From: Imperialibacter roseus
Lineage (GTDB): Bacteria; Bacteroidota; Bacteroidia; Cytophagales; Cyclobacteriaceae
Reading direction: 5' to 3'
Assembly: GCF_032999765.1 (NCBI RefSeq)
Contig: NZ_CP136051.1
Span: forward strand, 4,502,417 to 4,566,416
DNA: 64,000 nucleotides
Positions 42,301 to 51,121 of this stretch are shown here, piece by piece. The notes beneath the pieces are model-generated. The model had not been told where the DNA came from. It saw nothing but the letters and a program-made list of their open reading frames with translations, and did no database searches. The position numbers and the translations under genes are program-made. How positions within the stretch are numbered: position 1 is the stretch's first letter; each line of letters opens with the position of its first letter.

Positions 42301-43610
42301 GCACAGTGGCCTTCGCTGTTGAGGCAGGCGGGTCAGAGTTGAATTATCAGTGGACTGTAAATGGGAGTGCTTTATCAGATGGAGGTATGTACTCTGGAAC
42401 CAAAACATCGACCCTCACGCTTACGAACGTAACCTCTGCTGTTAACGAGGCTGCATTTGTTTGTTCTGTTTCGAACAGCTGCGCCTCTCCTCTCTTCTCC
42501 AATGAAGCGCATCTTACCGTCCAGCCCGCAAGTGTGGCAATAATAAGACATCCTTCCACCGCCCAGGTCTGTTCAGGTGAAGAAGCAACCTTTTCGATAG
42601 ACGCAGGCACCAATACCGTCGTCTACCAATGGCAGGAAAGCAACGGAACTGATTTCCATGATCTTACAGAAGACGGTAATTATTCCGGTGTTAATACAGC
42701 AAATCTTTCGATTTCAAATATTTCGAGCAGCCAAAGTAGCCAAAAATACCGGTGTGTCGTCAGTACTTCTTGCCAAAGCGGCACCTCAAATCAAGCTATT
42801 TCCGAATCAGCTGAATTGGTCGTTACCAACCCAATCGTCATCAGCAGTCACCCAATAAATGTCTCCGAATGCGGTGGCACCGATGTAGTTTTTTTTGTAG
42901 AAGTTTCTTCAGGTGATGGTTTAACGTATCAATGGCAGGAAGACAGCGGGGAAGGATTTACAGACTTAACCACCACAGGCATCTATTCCAATGTCAATAC
43001 AGCCAGCCTGACCCTCAGCGGAGTTACAAGCCTCCTGGATGGCCGCAGCTATCGATGCGTTCTTGGAGGGGGCTGTCAGGGTACAATTTCTAACCCTGCT
43101 CAACTTCAGATAACGAGTCCTCCTAAGCCGGAAATAACGATAAACGCATCAAATCCGGAAGCGATCATATTGCAAACAGAAGGAGGAGACAGTTATGAAT
43201 GGTTCAAAAATGGTGTAACAATCACAGGAGCAACTAGTGCAGACCACATAGTAACTGTGGATGGGAGTTATACGGTCAGGATAACAAAAAACGGTTGTTT
43301 AAGCGAAATGTCAGAACCCAAGCAGGTAGTAATTACCTCCGTTGAGGGATCTTGGGGCACATCTGGGGTGAAACTGTATCCAAACCCGGTATTTAATACA
43401 CTTGCCATTCAGTTTGATAGATTCGACAGCAATCAACCTGTCAGTATATCAGTCATTGATATGACCGGAAGAATAATCAAGTCATATATTACTAAAGGCC
43501 AGGCAACAATCACAATGGAGGTTGATACCTTACATGAGGGGAAATACTTTGCGGTTGTGAAACAACACAATACGACTACCGTCGTGCGGTTTATAAAACT
43601 GAATCAGTAG
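39345..43610 (+). CDS. Large secreted delta-60/Ig-like repeat protein with T9SS sorting domain
   Basis: The 1421-residue protein starts with a signal peptide (MKKLLLISIALCLSTTIRA, cut before Gln20). Residues 25-370 or so hold seven delta-60 repeats, each built as AIQ(S/P)DGKI.(A/V)GG.F..YNG....IARLN.DG.LD.TF, which could fold as a seven-bladed propeller. Residues 370-1260 or so hold nine Ig-like modules of about 95 residues with a YQWQ core and conserved Cys at both ends (VCEG ... YRC). A divergent tenth module and a type A T9SS sorting domain (from about 1343, VKLYPNP ... MTGRIIKS) follow. It is probably exported by T9SS and fixed to the cell surface, as adhesin or matrix protein; the ligand is unknown. 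Confidence 0.9.
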   Translation: MKKLLLISIALCLSTTIRAQIAEPDNSYITGTGFDNTVYASGLQADGKLIVGGYFTSYNGTTVNRIARLGTDGVIDPDFTANIGTGLNAGVLAIAIQSDDKILIGGLFSSFDGTTRYSIARLNADGTLDGTFNSTGTGLNGTVASIAVVASNGSIIVGGDFSSYNGTSRKSIARLNADGTLDETFDPGTGFNSYVRSIAIQSDEKIIAGGGFTSYNGTSTSNFVRLNTSGALDGTFSAAGSVTQIYAVAVQADGKILAAGNSGGFGFLTRVGSSGAVDGTFTPPLFNSLVKSLAIQPDGKILAGGYFTNGLIRLSASGVTDVFTGGNGFEGGSYEINTITVQSDGKVISGGAFVSYYGVAKKNIARLRTCTTVSITTPPASKAICEGDNASFNVIAPGTGLTFQWQVNTNNGIGIYSNVTDDGVYSGAATATLAITGATAGMSSYLYRCIVQDASCLTTSALASLTVNALQVITADPLNSSVCEGTNTTFSATVTGGFGEYQWQENQGSGFANLSNGGIYSGVTGTTLTLTGVTASMNGFQYRLVASLCSPPVSSASATLTVNLNPVITQQPASVYQCFGNGNLEFTVEALGEGLSYQWQGYVGSPIYADLSDGANAGSANIASGTYSGVHTTSLSIADAPANFPDSYIYKVKVKTASNCAIYSAVASARVYNEVSFTSQPSDVSLCASLSGETVFNITTGFGSAPVPYQWQMNNGSGFVNLEDSSPYSGVLTRTLHIANSGITADMSGYKFRCLVGDCQTEHASFEAELIVDSRPSVISQSDNVTVCQNETAKFSVEASGPGVLYRWQQDTGLGFVNIEDDDTFFGSQSNELSISNAGGSFNSRNYRCVLSTEKGLCSEVNVAPRKLSVVLLPNITSQPVGKTVCEGASTTLSFSVENTSTTYQWQADVAGDGNFVDLTTNETYLATNSRQLTIQNIPAALNGNKFRCRIGTCTPESFTDVVTLKVNALPSIITSAVAQTICQGGTVAFAVEAGGSELNYQWTVNGSALSDGGMYSGTKTSTLTLTNVTSAVNEAAFVCSVSNSCASPLFSNEAHLTVQPASVAIIRHPSTAQVCSGEEATFSIDAGTNTVVYQWQESNGTDFHDLTEDGNYSGVNTANLSISNISSSQSSQKYRCVVSTSCQSGTSNQAISESAELVVTNPIVISSHPINVSECGGTDVVFFVEVSSGDGLTYQWQEDSGEGFTDLTTTGIYSNVNTASLTLSGVTSLLDGRSYRCVLGGGCQGTISNPAQLQITSPPKPEITINASNPEAIILQTEGGDSYEWFKNGVTITGATSADHIVTVDGSYTVRITKNGCLSEMSEPKQVVITSVEGSWGTSGVKLYPNPVFNTLAIQFDRFDSNQPVSISVIDMTGRIIKSYITKGQATITMEVDTLHEGKYFAVVKQHNTTTVVRFIKLNQ

Positions 43611-43998
43611 AAAGCCCGTCAATGTGGGAAGAGGACTTTATTTGGCGGAAAACAATACAGCGCAGGGTTGCACAGCGAATTCTGTCTAAGGTTAGCAGAT
43701 ACTGAGTTGGCTATTCGAAATTTTCATTGTCTGCGTAAATAGCTCAACTCCCAAAAATGTGTCTTGTTAGTCTCTTCAGCTAAATAAAAGCGGATAACTG
43801 AAGCAATGTGAACTGAATTTAAGCAATGTGTATTCTGAGTTTCAGAACCACTGCACTCGTAAGAGTAGCCCATATACGAGGCTGCTCTGATTTAACTGGC
43901 TCCATTAAATTACAGGCCATACCACTTCAAGAGGATACGACGGGGGCCTAGCGAAAAATACTGTCGGGTTCAACAACTAAGGGAAATAACCTTCCGTT
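43611..43998. other. Gene-free stretch between convergent genes
   Basis: These 388 nt separate the T9SS protein gene (+) and nadD (-). No frame of useful length and no clear terminator hairpin was seen. AAGCAATGTG occurs twice 21 nt apart near 43,801-43,831, probably by chance. Confidence 0.4.
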
Positions 43999-44607
43999 TC
44001 ACAGATAAAGCTTCTTCCGTTCTATCATTTCATTCACGCTGTCGGGGATCAGGTACTTCACCGACTTGCCCATTTTTATTTGTTTCCGAATGAATGTGGC
44101 CGATATGTCCAGTAAAGGAGCATCAACAATTTTCACATTTGGATGATCTTTGAGGCCTGACGGATTCGACTGGGGCCGTGGGTACACGAGCAGCCCGTGG
44201 TTCTCTAAAATGACATTAAAATTTTTCCATTTAGGAAAAGAGGCGAGATTGTCCTCCCCTATTATCAGCTTGAATTTATGCTGCGGGAGCTTGTCGGTTA
44301 AATATGCCAGGGTATCCACTGTATAGCTGGGTTTGGGCATATGAAACTCGACATCAGTGGCTTTGAAATGATAGTTGTCGTGTATAGCCGCCTGCACCAG
44401 GTCAAACCTGTCAAACTCATGCTCCAGGTTGCTTCGCTTCTTCAGTGGGTTCTGAGGGCTGACAACAAACCACACCTCTTCAATTTCGGTATTCTCCAAC
44501 ATAGTGTTGGCAATAATGAGGTGCCCAACATGGATAGGATTGAATGAACCAAAATAGAGACCGATATCCAATAGATTGATGTTTTGTTCCTGGCAGTACC
44601 TCGTCAC
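43999..44607 (-). CDS. nadD: Nicotinate-nucleotide adenylyltransferase
   Basis: The 202-residue product carries the nucleotidyltransferase signature IGLYFGSFNPIHVGHLIIAN (about 16-35) with the HxGH pair, the substrate segment SPQNPLKK, LIIGEDNLASFPKW and the C-terminal ISATFIR motif. It forms nicotinate adenine dinucleotide on the way to NAD. It lies 25 nt after gmk and ends the sigma/anti-sigma/gmk/nadD run. The first Met may be a few codons upstream of the true start. Confidence 0.95.
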   Translation of the reverse strand: MTRYCQEQNINLLDIGLYFGSFNPIHVGHLIIANTMLENTEIEEVWFVVSPQNPLKKRSNLEHEFDRFDLVQAAIHDNYHFKATDVEFHMPKPSYTVDTLAYLTDKLPQHKFKLIIGEDNLASFPKWKNFNVILENHGLLVYPRPQSNPSGLKDHPNVKIVDAPLLDISATFIRKQIKMGKSVKYLIPDSVNEMIERKKLYL

Positions 44608-44632
44608 ACGCCAGCGAAAGTGATTCGAAAAG

Positions 44633-45193
44633 CTAAGCTAAAAAATCTTTCACAATTTGGAGCGACATGTCTTTAGCCTTCTGCAGGTCATCATTGAGCA
44701 CGGTCACATCCAGTCGCTTTTCGAAGGTCATTTCATATTTAGCCTTCTGGAGGCGCTTTTCGAGCGTGTCTACTGTTTCTGTGTCACGCTTTTGAAGTCG
44801 TTCCTGAAGGGTGCTTAAATCAGGCACTTTCACAAATACCGCCAGGGCATCGTCTTCAAAGTATTTCTTGAGGTTGAGCGCACCGTGCACCTCCACATCA
44901 AAAATAACATCTTTTCCCAAAGCCCATATTCTGTCTATCTCTTCTTTGAGTGTGCCGTAAAAAGATCCGTTGTAGACCTCCTCCCATTCTATAAATTCGT
45001 CCCGTTCAATTTTACTCTGAAAATCGCTAAACGAGAGAAAGTAATAGTCTTTTCCATTCACCTCCTGGTTTCGAGGTTTCCTTGTTGTGGCCGAAATAGA
45101 AAAGGCAAGGGAAGGGATATGATCTAAAAGATGTTTTACCAGAGTTGTTTTACCAGAACCTGACGGAGCAGTAAAAATAATTGCTTTGCGCAT
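44633..45193 (-). CDS. gmk: Guanylate kinase
   Basis: The 186-residue product starts with the P-loop (IIFTAPSGSGKTTLV) and shows ISATTRKPRNQEVNGKDYYF, EFIEWEEVYNGSFYGTLKEE and DVEVHGALNLKKYF, typical of GMP kinases. It makes GDP from GMP. Its ATG overlaps the anti-sigma stop by one base (TAATG), which implies translational coupling. Confidence 0.97.
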   Translation of the reverse strand: MRKAIIFTAPSGSGKTTLVKHLLDHIPSLAFSISATTRKPRNQEVNGKDYYFLSFSDFQSKIERDEFIEWEEVYNGSFYGTLKEEIDRIWALGKDVIFDVEVHGALNLKKYFEDDALAVFVKVPDLSTLQERLQKRDTETVDTLEKRLQKAKYEMTFEKRLDVTVLNDDLQKAKDMSLQIVKDFLA

Positions 45194-45462
45194 TAACCTT
45201 CAGGGGCAAGAGAAACAGAAATTTTCGATTTTATGGCGTTGAGCAAATCTGCAGGGACTTCACGCTTCTCAAGCTTAGTACGCAAGATGTTTCTAATCTC
45301 CGCTTCAACTTTGTAGTTTTTTAAACAGGGCAGGCAGCTGTCGAGGTGACTCCGCAAATAATCCTCCTGAGTTGGCGACGCCTCATTATCAAGTAGCAGA
45401 TGCAAAATTTCAATACATTTCACTGACTCCTTGCAGCCTTCCTTTGCAGAACTTTGTTCCAT
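45193..45462 (-). CDS. Zinc-binding anti-sigma factor (ZAS-like)
   Basis: The 89-residue soluble protein has the ZAS pattern: an upstream Cys (SVKCIEILHLLLDNEAS) and HLDSCLPC (HxxxCxxC). It has no membrane helix. It follows the ECF sigma gene by 37 nt, so it is the likely partner that holds the sigma factor inactive, possibly with redox control as known for RsrA-type proteins. The signal is unknown. It is fused by a one-base overlap to gmk. Confidence 0.8.
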   Translation of the reverse strand: MEQSSAKEGCKESVKCIEILHLLLDNEASPTQEDYLRSHLDSCLPCLKNYKVEAEIRNILRTKLEKREVPADLLNAIKSKISVSLAPEG

Positions 45463-45499
45463 TCTCTGTCAATTTCAATCACGAAAATTACGAAAAAAA

Positions 45500-46102
45500 T
45501 TATTTGTAGCCCATTGTCTGAGCATATGATTTTAGCTTCTCCTTCAGTAGATTTCTGGCTCTGTGCAATCTCGATCTCACGGTACCTATCGGGATGTCGA
45601 GAATTTTCGCCATCTCCTCGTAGGTAAAACCTTCCAGGTCACAAAGTATGATTACTGTTCTGAAGTCAACGTCCAGCGCATTCAGCGCATTGGAGACCTC
45701 GTCACCAATCATGTTTTGCAGAGCGTCTACTCGCAGGTCGACCGTTATATGTTCATCAACATCATCTGAGTTGTAATAAGTTTCAACTTCCTGATAATCA
45801 ACTTTGGCAGGCTCCTTACTTTTCTTCCTGAAGTCGTTGATGAAGCTGTTCTTCAAGATTCGGAACAACCACGCCTTGGCGTTGGTTCCTTCCTGAAAGG
45901 AATCTATAAATCGAAAAGCTTTAAAATAAGTTTCCTGCACAAGATCCTTTGCCTCATCGTCGTCAAAAGTAAGACGGTAGGCAAAATTGTACATCGAGTC
46001 AATATGCGGCAAAAATTCCCCGTTAAAGATTTTCATCTTCTTTGAGTCACTATAGCTGTGCCGCTTTGGCCCTTCCATGGTTTCTGTTACGGTTGTTGAC
46101 AT
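45500..46102 (-). CDS. RNA polymerase sigma factor, ECF-type
   Basis: From the ATG at 46,100-46,102 the product has 200 residues. Region 2 is seen in FLPHIDSMYNFAYRLTFDDD, EAKDLVQETYFKAF and AKAWLFRILKNSFINDFRKK. Region 4 is seen in ALDVDFRTVIILCDLEGFTY and IPIGTVRSRLHRARNLLKEK. There is no region 3 or 1.1. A TTG ten codons upstream is a possible but less likely start. Its gene precedes the anti-sigma gene; targets cannot be read from the window. Confidence 0.92.
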   Translation of the reverse strand: MSTTVTETMEGPKRHSYSDSKKMKIFNGEFLPHIDSMYNFAYRLTFDDDEAKDLVQETYFKAFRFIDSFQEGTNAKAWLFRILKNSFINDFRKKSKEPAKVDYQEVETYYNSDDVDEHITVDLRVDALQNMIGDEVSNALNALDVDFRTVIILCDLEGFTYEEMAKILDIPIGTVRSRLHRARNLLKEKLKSYAQTMGYK

Positions 46103-46252
46103 GTCAATGAATTCAGCAAATTCCTTGCCCAACTGGCGGGCTATTTAGAATCAATCTCTTTTTACATAATACGACAAATCACCCAAGTTTGTTAACCAGC
46201 CTAATTTGCGAAATACGGACTGTTTTCACCTACTTTCATTCAAAATAATAAA

Positions 46253-46276
46253 AAAAGGCCCTTTTGCGGGCCTTTT
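46253..46276 (-). terminator. Terminator after ahcY
   Basis: A nine-base perfect stem (AAAAGGCCC / GGGCCTTTT, six-base loop) 28 nt after the ahcY stop, followed by T in the minus direction. Confidence 0.9.
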
Positions 46277-46303
46277 CTCTGTCATGAAATTATGTCAGTA
46301 ATT

Positions 46304-47611
46304 TTAGTAACGGTAATAATCAGGCTTGTATGGGCCTTCAAGAGAAACCCCTATGTATTCGGCCTGATCGGGGCTAAGTGTATCAAGTTCGCAACCAATT
46401 TTAGCCAGGTGCAGCCTTGCTACCTTCTCGTCGAGGTGCTTAGGCAATGTGTACACCGCATTTTCGTACTTGTCGGTATTTGTCCAAAGCTCCAATTGCG
46501 CCAACACCTGATTGGTAAAGCTATTTGACATTACAAACGATGGGTGACCAGTGGCACAACCAAGGTTCACCAAACGCCCTTCAGCCAAAACAAGTATCTC
46601 TGATCCTTCGATATTGTAAAGGTCTACTTGCGGCTTTATTACAACTTTTGTCTGACCGTAGTTGCTGTTTAGCCATGCCATGTCAATTTCATTGTCAAAG
46701 TGGCCAATGTTACAAACAATAGCCTTGTCCTTCATGCTTCTGAAGTGCTCTTCTTTGATGATGTCCTTGTTGCCTGTAGCGGTTACGATGATATCAGCTT
46801 CTTTAACGGCAGTGGCCATTTTCTTTACTTCGTACCCTTCCATAGCTGCCTGCAAAGCGCAGATAGGGTCGATCTCAGATACGATCACCCTGACACCACA
46901 GCTCTTAAGCGACTCGGCGGAACCTTTTCCTACGTCACCAAATCCAGCAACAACAGCCACTTTACCGGCCATCATCACGTCGGTAGCTCTGCGAATGGCA
47001 TCCACCAACGACTCACGGCAACCATATTTATTGTCAAATTTAGACTTGGTCACAGAGTCGTTCACATTGATCGCAGGCATGGGCAAGGTGCCCTTTTTCA
47101 TTCTTTCATACAAGCGGTGAACACCTGTGGTAGTTTCCTCAGAAAGACCTTTAATGCCTGGTACCATCTCAGGGTATTTGTCCAGCACCATATTGGTAAG
47201 GTCGCCACCATCGTCAAGGATCATATTGAGAGGTTTCCTGTCCTCACCAAAAAATAGTGTCTGCTCGATACACCAGTCAAACTCTTCGGCATTCATGCCT
47301 TTCCATGCAAACACGGGAACACCAGCGGCGGCAATAGCAGCGGCGGCATGATCCTGTGTAGAAAAGATATTACAGGAAGACCAGGTAACATCTGCACCCA
47401 GTTCAACCAGCGTTTCAATAAGAACGGCTGTTTGAATGGTCATATGCAAACAACCTGCTATACGGGCTCCTTTAAGAGGCTTGGAAACGCCATATTCTTC
47501 CCGAAGTGCCATCAAACCAGGCATTTCGGCTTCTGCCAGACGGATTTCTTTCCTGCCCCAATCGGCCAGTGAAATGTCTTTTACTTTGTAATTAAGACTT
47601 GTTTCAATCAT
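46304..47611 (-). CDS. ahcY: Adenosylhomocysteinase
   Basis: From the ATG at 47,609-47,611 the product has 435 residues. It begins [20 protein letters not shown], shows the substrate segment [19 protein letters not shown], the NAD-binding motif [13 protein letters not shown] (about 225) and the C-terminal [15 protein letters not shown] with the conserved Lys and Tyr. It splits S-adenosylhomocysteine into adenosine and homocysteine, recycling the methyl cycle. It is transcribed alone, with promoter and terminator both visible. Confidence 0.97.
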   Translation of the reverse strand: MIETSLNYKVKDISLADWGRKEIRLAEAEMPGLMALREEYGVSKPLKGARIAGCLHMTIQTAVLIETLVELGADVTWSSCNIFSTQDHAAAAIAAAGVPVFAWKGMNAEEFDWCIEQTLFFGEDRKPLNMILDDGGDLTNMVLDKYPEMVPGIKGLSEETTTGVHRLYERMKKGTLPMPAINVNDSVTKSKFDNKYGCRESLVDAIRRATDVMMAGKVAVVAGFGDVGKGSAESLKSCGVRVIVSEIDPICALQAAMEGYEVKKMATAVKEADIIVTATGNKDIIKEEHFRSMKDKAIVCNIGHFDNEIDMAWLNSNYGQTKVVIKPQVDLYNIEGSEILVLAEGRLVNLGCATGHPSFVMSNSFTNQVLAQLELWTNTDKYENAVYTLPKHLDEKVARLHLAKIGCELDTLSPDQAEYIGVSLEGPYKPDYYRY

Positions 47612-47641
47612 TTTATGATAATATTGATTTATAAATCGATG

Positions 47642-47672
47642 CAAAAGTAGCGCATAACTTTTTGTAAGCCAA
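47642..47672 (-). promoter_or_regulatory. Promoter of ahcY
   Basis: Minus-strand TTG (47,670-47,672), a 20-nt spacer and TACTTTTG (47,642-47,649), 31 nt before the ATG. Three bases after the -7 box lies a GATTTATAAATC palindrome (near 47,627-47,638), again at the expected RNA 5' end. Confidence 0.8.
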
Positions 47673-47696
47673 ACGGAAGAAGTTTTTAAGGAGTGA

Positions 47697-48458
47697 CTAC
47701 TTCCATAAGAACTCTATCTCTTTTAAGTCGTACTCCCTTACGTTCCCGCCTCGCTCGACCTTAAGTTTTCCAAGTTCAGAAACGCCAAGAATTTCGCCCT
47801 CAAACGTCCCCTCTTTTTCACGGTATGACCGCCGCTCACCCCATCCAATCATGGACTTCAAATAGTCTGCCTTCAGTTTTTCAGAGGCGCCACCTTTGAG
47901 CTGAAGATATATAGACTCAATATTCCGGGACAGCTTCTCCAGCACAAGCTCCTTGTCCAGGTCGTTTCCCACTTCAAGCGCCATTGAGGTTGCTTTCTCT
48001 GAGGTAAATACCAGTTGATTCACATTTAAGCCTACTCCCACAACTGAAGTTTCGATCATGCTTCCTTTCAGCGTGCTTTCAATCAGGATGCCGGTAATTT
48101 TCTTGTTGCCTGCATATATATCATTAGGCCATTTGACTTTTACATTCTCAAGCCCAAATTCGCTTAGCGTCTTTTTAACTGCGATTGATACAATGATGTT
48201 TAAAAAAAACTGCTGTGAAGGCTTTAAGAAAGTGGGCTTCAGCACCACCGACATCATGATGTTTTTACCTGGCTCCGACTCCCAGGAGTTGCCTCTTTGG
48301 CCCCGGCCTGCCAATTGCTCGTCGGCTATCACAACTGCACCTTCGTTGACATGCTCTATTTCGGCCAATTGTGTAGCTATCGAGTTGGTTGAGTGACATT
48401 TTGGCAGGTAAACCACCTTTTTGCCGATAAAGAGATTTTTGGAGAAAATTTTGTGCAA
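47697..48458 (-). CDS. birA: Biotin-[acetyl-CoA-carboxylase] ligase (TTG start)
   Basis: The 253-residue product lacks the DNA-binding domain of E. coli BirA. It shows [12 protein letters not shown], the adenylate loop [40 protein letters not shown] and [10 protein letters not shown]. It attaches biotin to carrier lysines such as the one encoded at 36,841. The best start is the TTG at 48,456-48,458, giving [20 protein letters not shown]; no in-frame ATG precedes the motif closely, and longer frames run across the divergent rsfS gene. Confidence 0.9.
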   Translation of the reverse strand: MHKIFSKNLFIGKKVVYLPKCHSTNSIATQLAEIEHVNEGAVVIADEQLAGRGQRGNSWESEPGKNIMMSVVLKPTFLKPSQQFFLNIIVSIAVKKTLSEFGLENVKVKWPNDIYAGNKKITGILIESTLKGSMIETSVVGVGLNVNQLVFTSEKATSMALEVGNDLDKELVLEKLSRNIESIYLQLKGGASEKLKADYLKSMIGWGERRSYREKEGTFEGEILGVSELGKLKVERGGNVREYDLKEIEFLWK

Positions 48459-48468
48459 TCTTTTTTCG

Positions 48469-48476
48469 TAGTTTTG
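48469..48476 (+). promoter_or_regulatory. Candidate -7 element (TAGTTTTG) for rsfS-ftsH
   Basis: TAGTTTTG lies 22 nt before the rsfS ATG. A TTG stands 15 nt upstream, slightly short of the usual 17-20. The element overlaps the birA start region on the other strand. Confidence 0.45.
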
Positions 48477-48498
48477 TAGACAAAGTAAAATGTTTTGA

Positions 48499-48891
48499 AT
48501 GACAGTAAAAAAGGGCAAAATGCCAGTTGAACCTAAAACGGTTGAACTCAATGATTTGGTGGTGCAGGGAATGGCAGAAAAGAAAGCCCACGACATAGTA
48601 GTTTTGGATCTGAGAAATGTGAAAAATGCTGTAGCTGATTATTTCATTATCTGTTCTGGCAACTCGGACACTCAAATAGATGCCATTTGTGATTCTGTAG
48701 AAGAATTCGTTTTTAAAGCTTCAAAACAGTCCCCCTGGAAAAAAGAAGGCAAGCAAAACAAAGAGTGGATCCTTTTGGATTACATAGATGTGGTAGCTCA
48801 CATATTCAAAAAAGATAAGCGTGATTTCTATTCGCTGGAAGAGCTTTGGGGAGATGCAGTGATCACTCCGGTGGAAAGCTCATCCATTTAA
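48499..48891 (+). CDS. rsfS: Ribosomal silencing factor RsfS
   Basis: The 130-residue protein shows the RsfS core: KKAHDIVVLDLRNVKNAVAD, YFIICSGNSDTQIDAICDSV, WILLDYIDVVAHIFKKDKRD and YSLEELWGDA. It binds L14 (12,270 gene) and blocks subunit joining in starvation. It is divergent from birA and 68 nt upstream of ftsH. A Met seven codons in is also possible as start. Confidence 0.95.
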   Translation: MTVKKGKMPVEPKTVELNDLVVQGMAEKKAHDIVVLDLRNVKNAVADYFIICSGNSDTQIDAICDSVEEFVFKASKQSPWKKEGKQNKEWILLDYIDVVAHIFKKDKRDFYSLEELWGDAVITPVESSSI

Positions 48892-48959
48892 GGAACATTA
48901 GCGATAGAAAAGCGTTTTATCAATCTGTACAATAGATTTAGATTTAGAAAGATTAAAGA

Positions 48960-51056
48960 ATGGCAAATCAAGATAGACCGAGGAAAAACCTAATTCCAAA
49001 GCCTCCGCAGAGACCCAATTATCAAATTTGGGTGATTCTAACGCTTCTGGCGGTAGTGCTGGGAATTACTTATTTCAACAACAGCTCTTCATCAGTAACT
49101 ATTTCGCAAAAAAGGTTCGAGCAAATGCTGCTCAGCAATGATGTGAAAGGGGTGGTGCTTTTAAGAACGCAAAACCTTGTTGAAGTAACATTAAAAGAAG
49201 AAGCACTCAATAACAGTAAGTACAAAGTAGAGTTGGAGCAGAGAAATCCTTTCTCACTCAGCCAGGGGCCACATTACAAATTCAAGATCATTTCGGCCGA
49301 CAACTTCGATGAGAAGTTTAGGGAGATTGAGAAAGGCTTGCCTGACAACCAGAGAATTGAGTACAAAATCGAGGAAGGATCTGACATCACCAACATTTTC
49401 TTTAATTGGGGTTTCTTGTTCCTGATCCTGTTCGGTTTCTGGTTCTTGATGCGCCGGATGACCGGTGGCGGCGGACCTGGCGGACAGATATTCAATATTG
49501 GAAAATCAAGAGCAGCATTGTTTGATGCAGAAAACAAGGTAAAGATCACATTCGTGGATGTGGCAGGACTTGACGAGGCCAAAGAAGAGGTAAAAGAAAT
49601 TGTAGACTTTCTTAAGAATCCAGCCAAGTTTACTAAGCTGGGTGGTAAAATACCAAAGGGAGCTTTGCTTGTAGGCCCTCCCGGCACTGGTAAAACACTT
49701 TTGGCGAAAGCGGTAGCTGGTGAAGCTGCTGTGCCTTTCTTCTCACTTTCGGGTTCTGACTTTGTTGAAATGTTTGTTGGTGTAGGTGCTGCAAGGGTAC
49801 GTGACCTGTTTAAGCAAGCGAAAGAGAAAGCACCATGTATAGTGTTCATAGACGAGATTGACGCTATTGGTCGCTCAAGGGGCAGAGGCCAGGTGCCTGG
49901 CTCCAACGATGAAAGAGAGAATACGCTGAACTCGCTGCTGGTTGAAATGGATGGCTTTGCTACGGACTCAGGTGTTATCATCCTGGCGGCTACTAACCGC
50001 CCTGACGTGCTTGACAGCGCTTTACTGCGCCCGGGCAGGTTTGACCGTCAAATTAGTATTGACAAGCCAGATGTAATTGGCAGAGAGGCTATTTTCAAAG
50101 TGCATTTGAAGCCTATTAAGATGTCGAAAGACGTGGACGTGAAAAAACTGGCTGCACAAACCCCAGGCTTTGCCGGTGCTGAAATTGCCAACGTGTGTAA
50201 CGAGGCCGCACTTATCGCAGCCAGAAGAGACAAAGAAGCCGTTGACATGCAAGACTTTCAGGATGCCATTGACAGAGTGATTGGTGGTTTGGAGAAAAAG
50301 ACAAAAATCATTTCGCCGGAAGAAAAGAAAATTGTTGCCTACCATGAAGCTGGTCATGCAGTGGCCGGCTGGTTCCTTGAGCACGCCGATCCGTTGGTGA
50401 AAGTATCCATCGTTCCCCGTGGTATTGCGGCGCTTGGGTATGCGCAGTATCTGCCGAAAGAGCAGTTCCTGTACCAAACTGAGCAGTTGCTTGATGAGAT
50501 GAGTATGGCTTTGGGTGGTCGTGCCGCTGAGGAGATTATTTTTGGTAAGATATCAACCGGGGCGCTGAGCGATTTGGAGAGGGTAACCAAGATGGCTTAC
50601 AGCATCGTAACGATCTATGGTATGAATGACAAAATTGGCAACGTGTCGTTCTATGATTCAAAGCAGTCGGAATATGCCTTCAACAAGCCCTATTCGGAAT
50701 CAACCGCTGAAACTATAGACTCTGAAGTGAGAAACATTATTTCTACTGCTTATGAGCGTACGAAGAAGATGCTGACTCATCACAAAAAGGAGCTTGAGGT
50801 TATCGCTAAAGAACTTCTGGAGAAGGAAATCATTTTTCAGAATGATTTGGAAAGGCTGATAGGTAAACGCCCTTTTGAAAAGCAAACCACCTACCAGGCA
50901 TTTACCAACAATAACGCCAACGGAGAGGGAGTAGAAGCAGTAGTCGAAGGCGAAGAAAAAACCGATGATGAAGTTGAAGCTTTGAAAAAGTCGGTAGCAG
51001 AGGAAGTTACAAATGAGGAAACCTCAGACGTAGTTGAGGATACAACCAAAAAGTGA
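48960..51056 (+). CDS. ftsH: ATP-dependent zinc metalloprotease FtsH
   Basis: The 698-residue membrane protease has two membrane helices (about 24-42 and 145-165), an AAA+ domain with Walker A GPPGTGKT (about 238), Walker [13 protein letters not shown], the SRH region [20 protein letters not shown], and the zinc protease motif [11 protein letters not shown] (HEAGH about 461). A Glu-rich C-terminal tail of about 50 residues ends DVVEDTTKK. It degrades membrane and regulatory proteins. A terminator follows. Confidence 0.98.
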   Translation: MANQDRPRKNLIPKPPQRPNYQIWVILTLLAVVLGITYFNNSSSSVTISQKRFEQMLLSNDVKGVVLLRTQNLVEVTLKEEALNNSKYKVELEQRNPFSLSQGPHYKFKIISADNFDEKFREIEKGLPDNQRIEYKIEEGSDITNIFFNWGFLFLILFGFWFLMRRMTGGGGPGGQIFNIGKSRAALFDAENKVKITFVDVAGLDEAKEEVKEIVDFLKNPAKFTKLGGKIPKGALLVGPPGTGKTLLAKAVAGEAAVPFFSLSGSDFVEMFVGVGAARVRDLFKQAKEKAPCIVFIDEIDAIGRSRGRGQVPGSNDERENTLNSLLVEMDGFATDSGVIILAATNRPDVLDSALLRPGRFDRQISIDKPDVIGREAIFKVHLKPIKMSKDVDVKKLAAQTPGFAGAEIANVCNEAALIAARRDKEAVDMQDFQDAIDRVIGGLEKKTKIISPEEKKIVAYHEAGHAVAGWFLEHADPLVKVSIVPRGIAALGYAQYLPKEQFLYQTEQLLDEMSMALGGRAAEEIIFGKISTGALSDLERVTKMAYSIVTIYGMNDKIGNVSFYDSKQSEYAFNKPYSESTAETIDSEVRNIISTAYERTKKMLTHHKKELEVIAKELLEKEIIFQNDLERLIGKRPFEKQTTYQAFTNNNANGEGVEAVVEGEEKTDDEVEALKKSVAEEVTNEETSDVVEDTTKK

Positions 51057-51080
51057 TCTTCTTTAAATAATATTTGATTC

Positions 51081-51109
51081 AAAGATCAGGTTAACGCCTG
51101 ATCTTTTTA
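51081..51109 (+). terminator. Terminator after ftsH
   Basis: A ten-base stem (AAAGATCAGG / CCTGATCTTT, six-base loop) followed by a T-rich run, 24 nt after the ftsH stop and 12 nt before the next gene. Confidence 0.85.
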
Positions 51110-51121
51110 TTTTGTACCCAT

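Noticed and set aside
39345-43610. Interpretation of the repeat protein as a toxin or contact-dependent inhibitor
   Set aside because: No toxin domain, no immunity gene nearby, and the C-terminus is a T9SS sorting domain rather than an effector.
49274-49981. 235-codon minus-strand frame inside ftsH
   Set aside because: Antisense to conserved FtsH motifs; a Ser/Pro-rich shadow of the coding strand with no start context.
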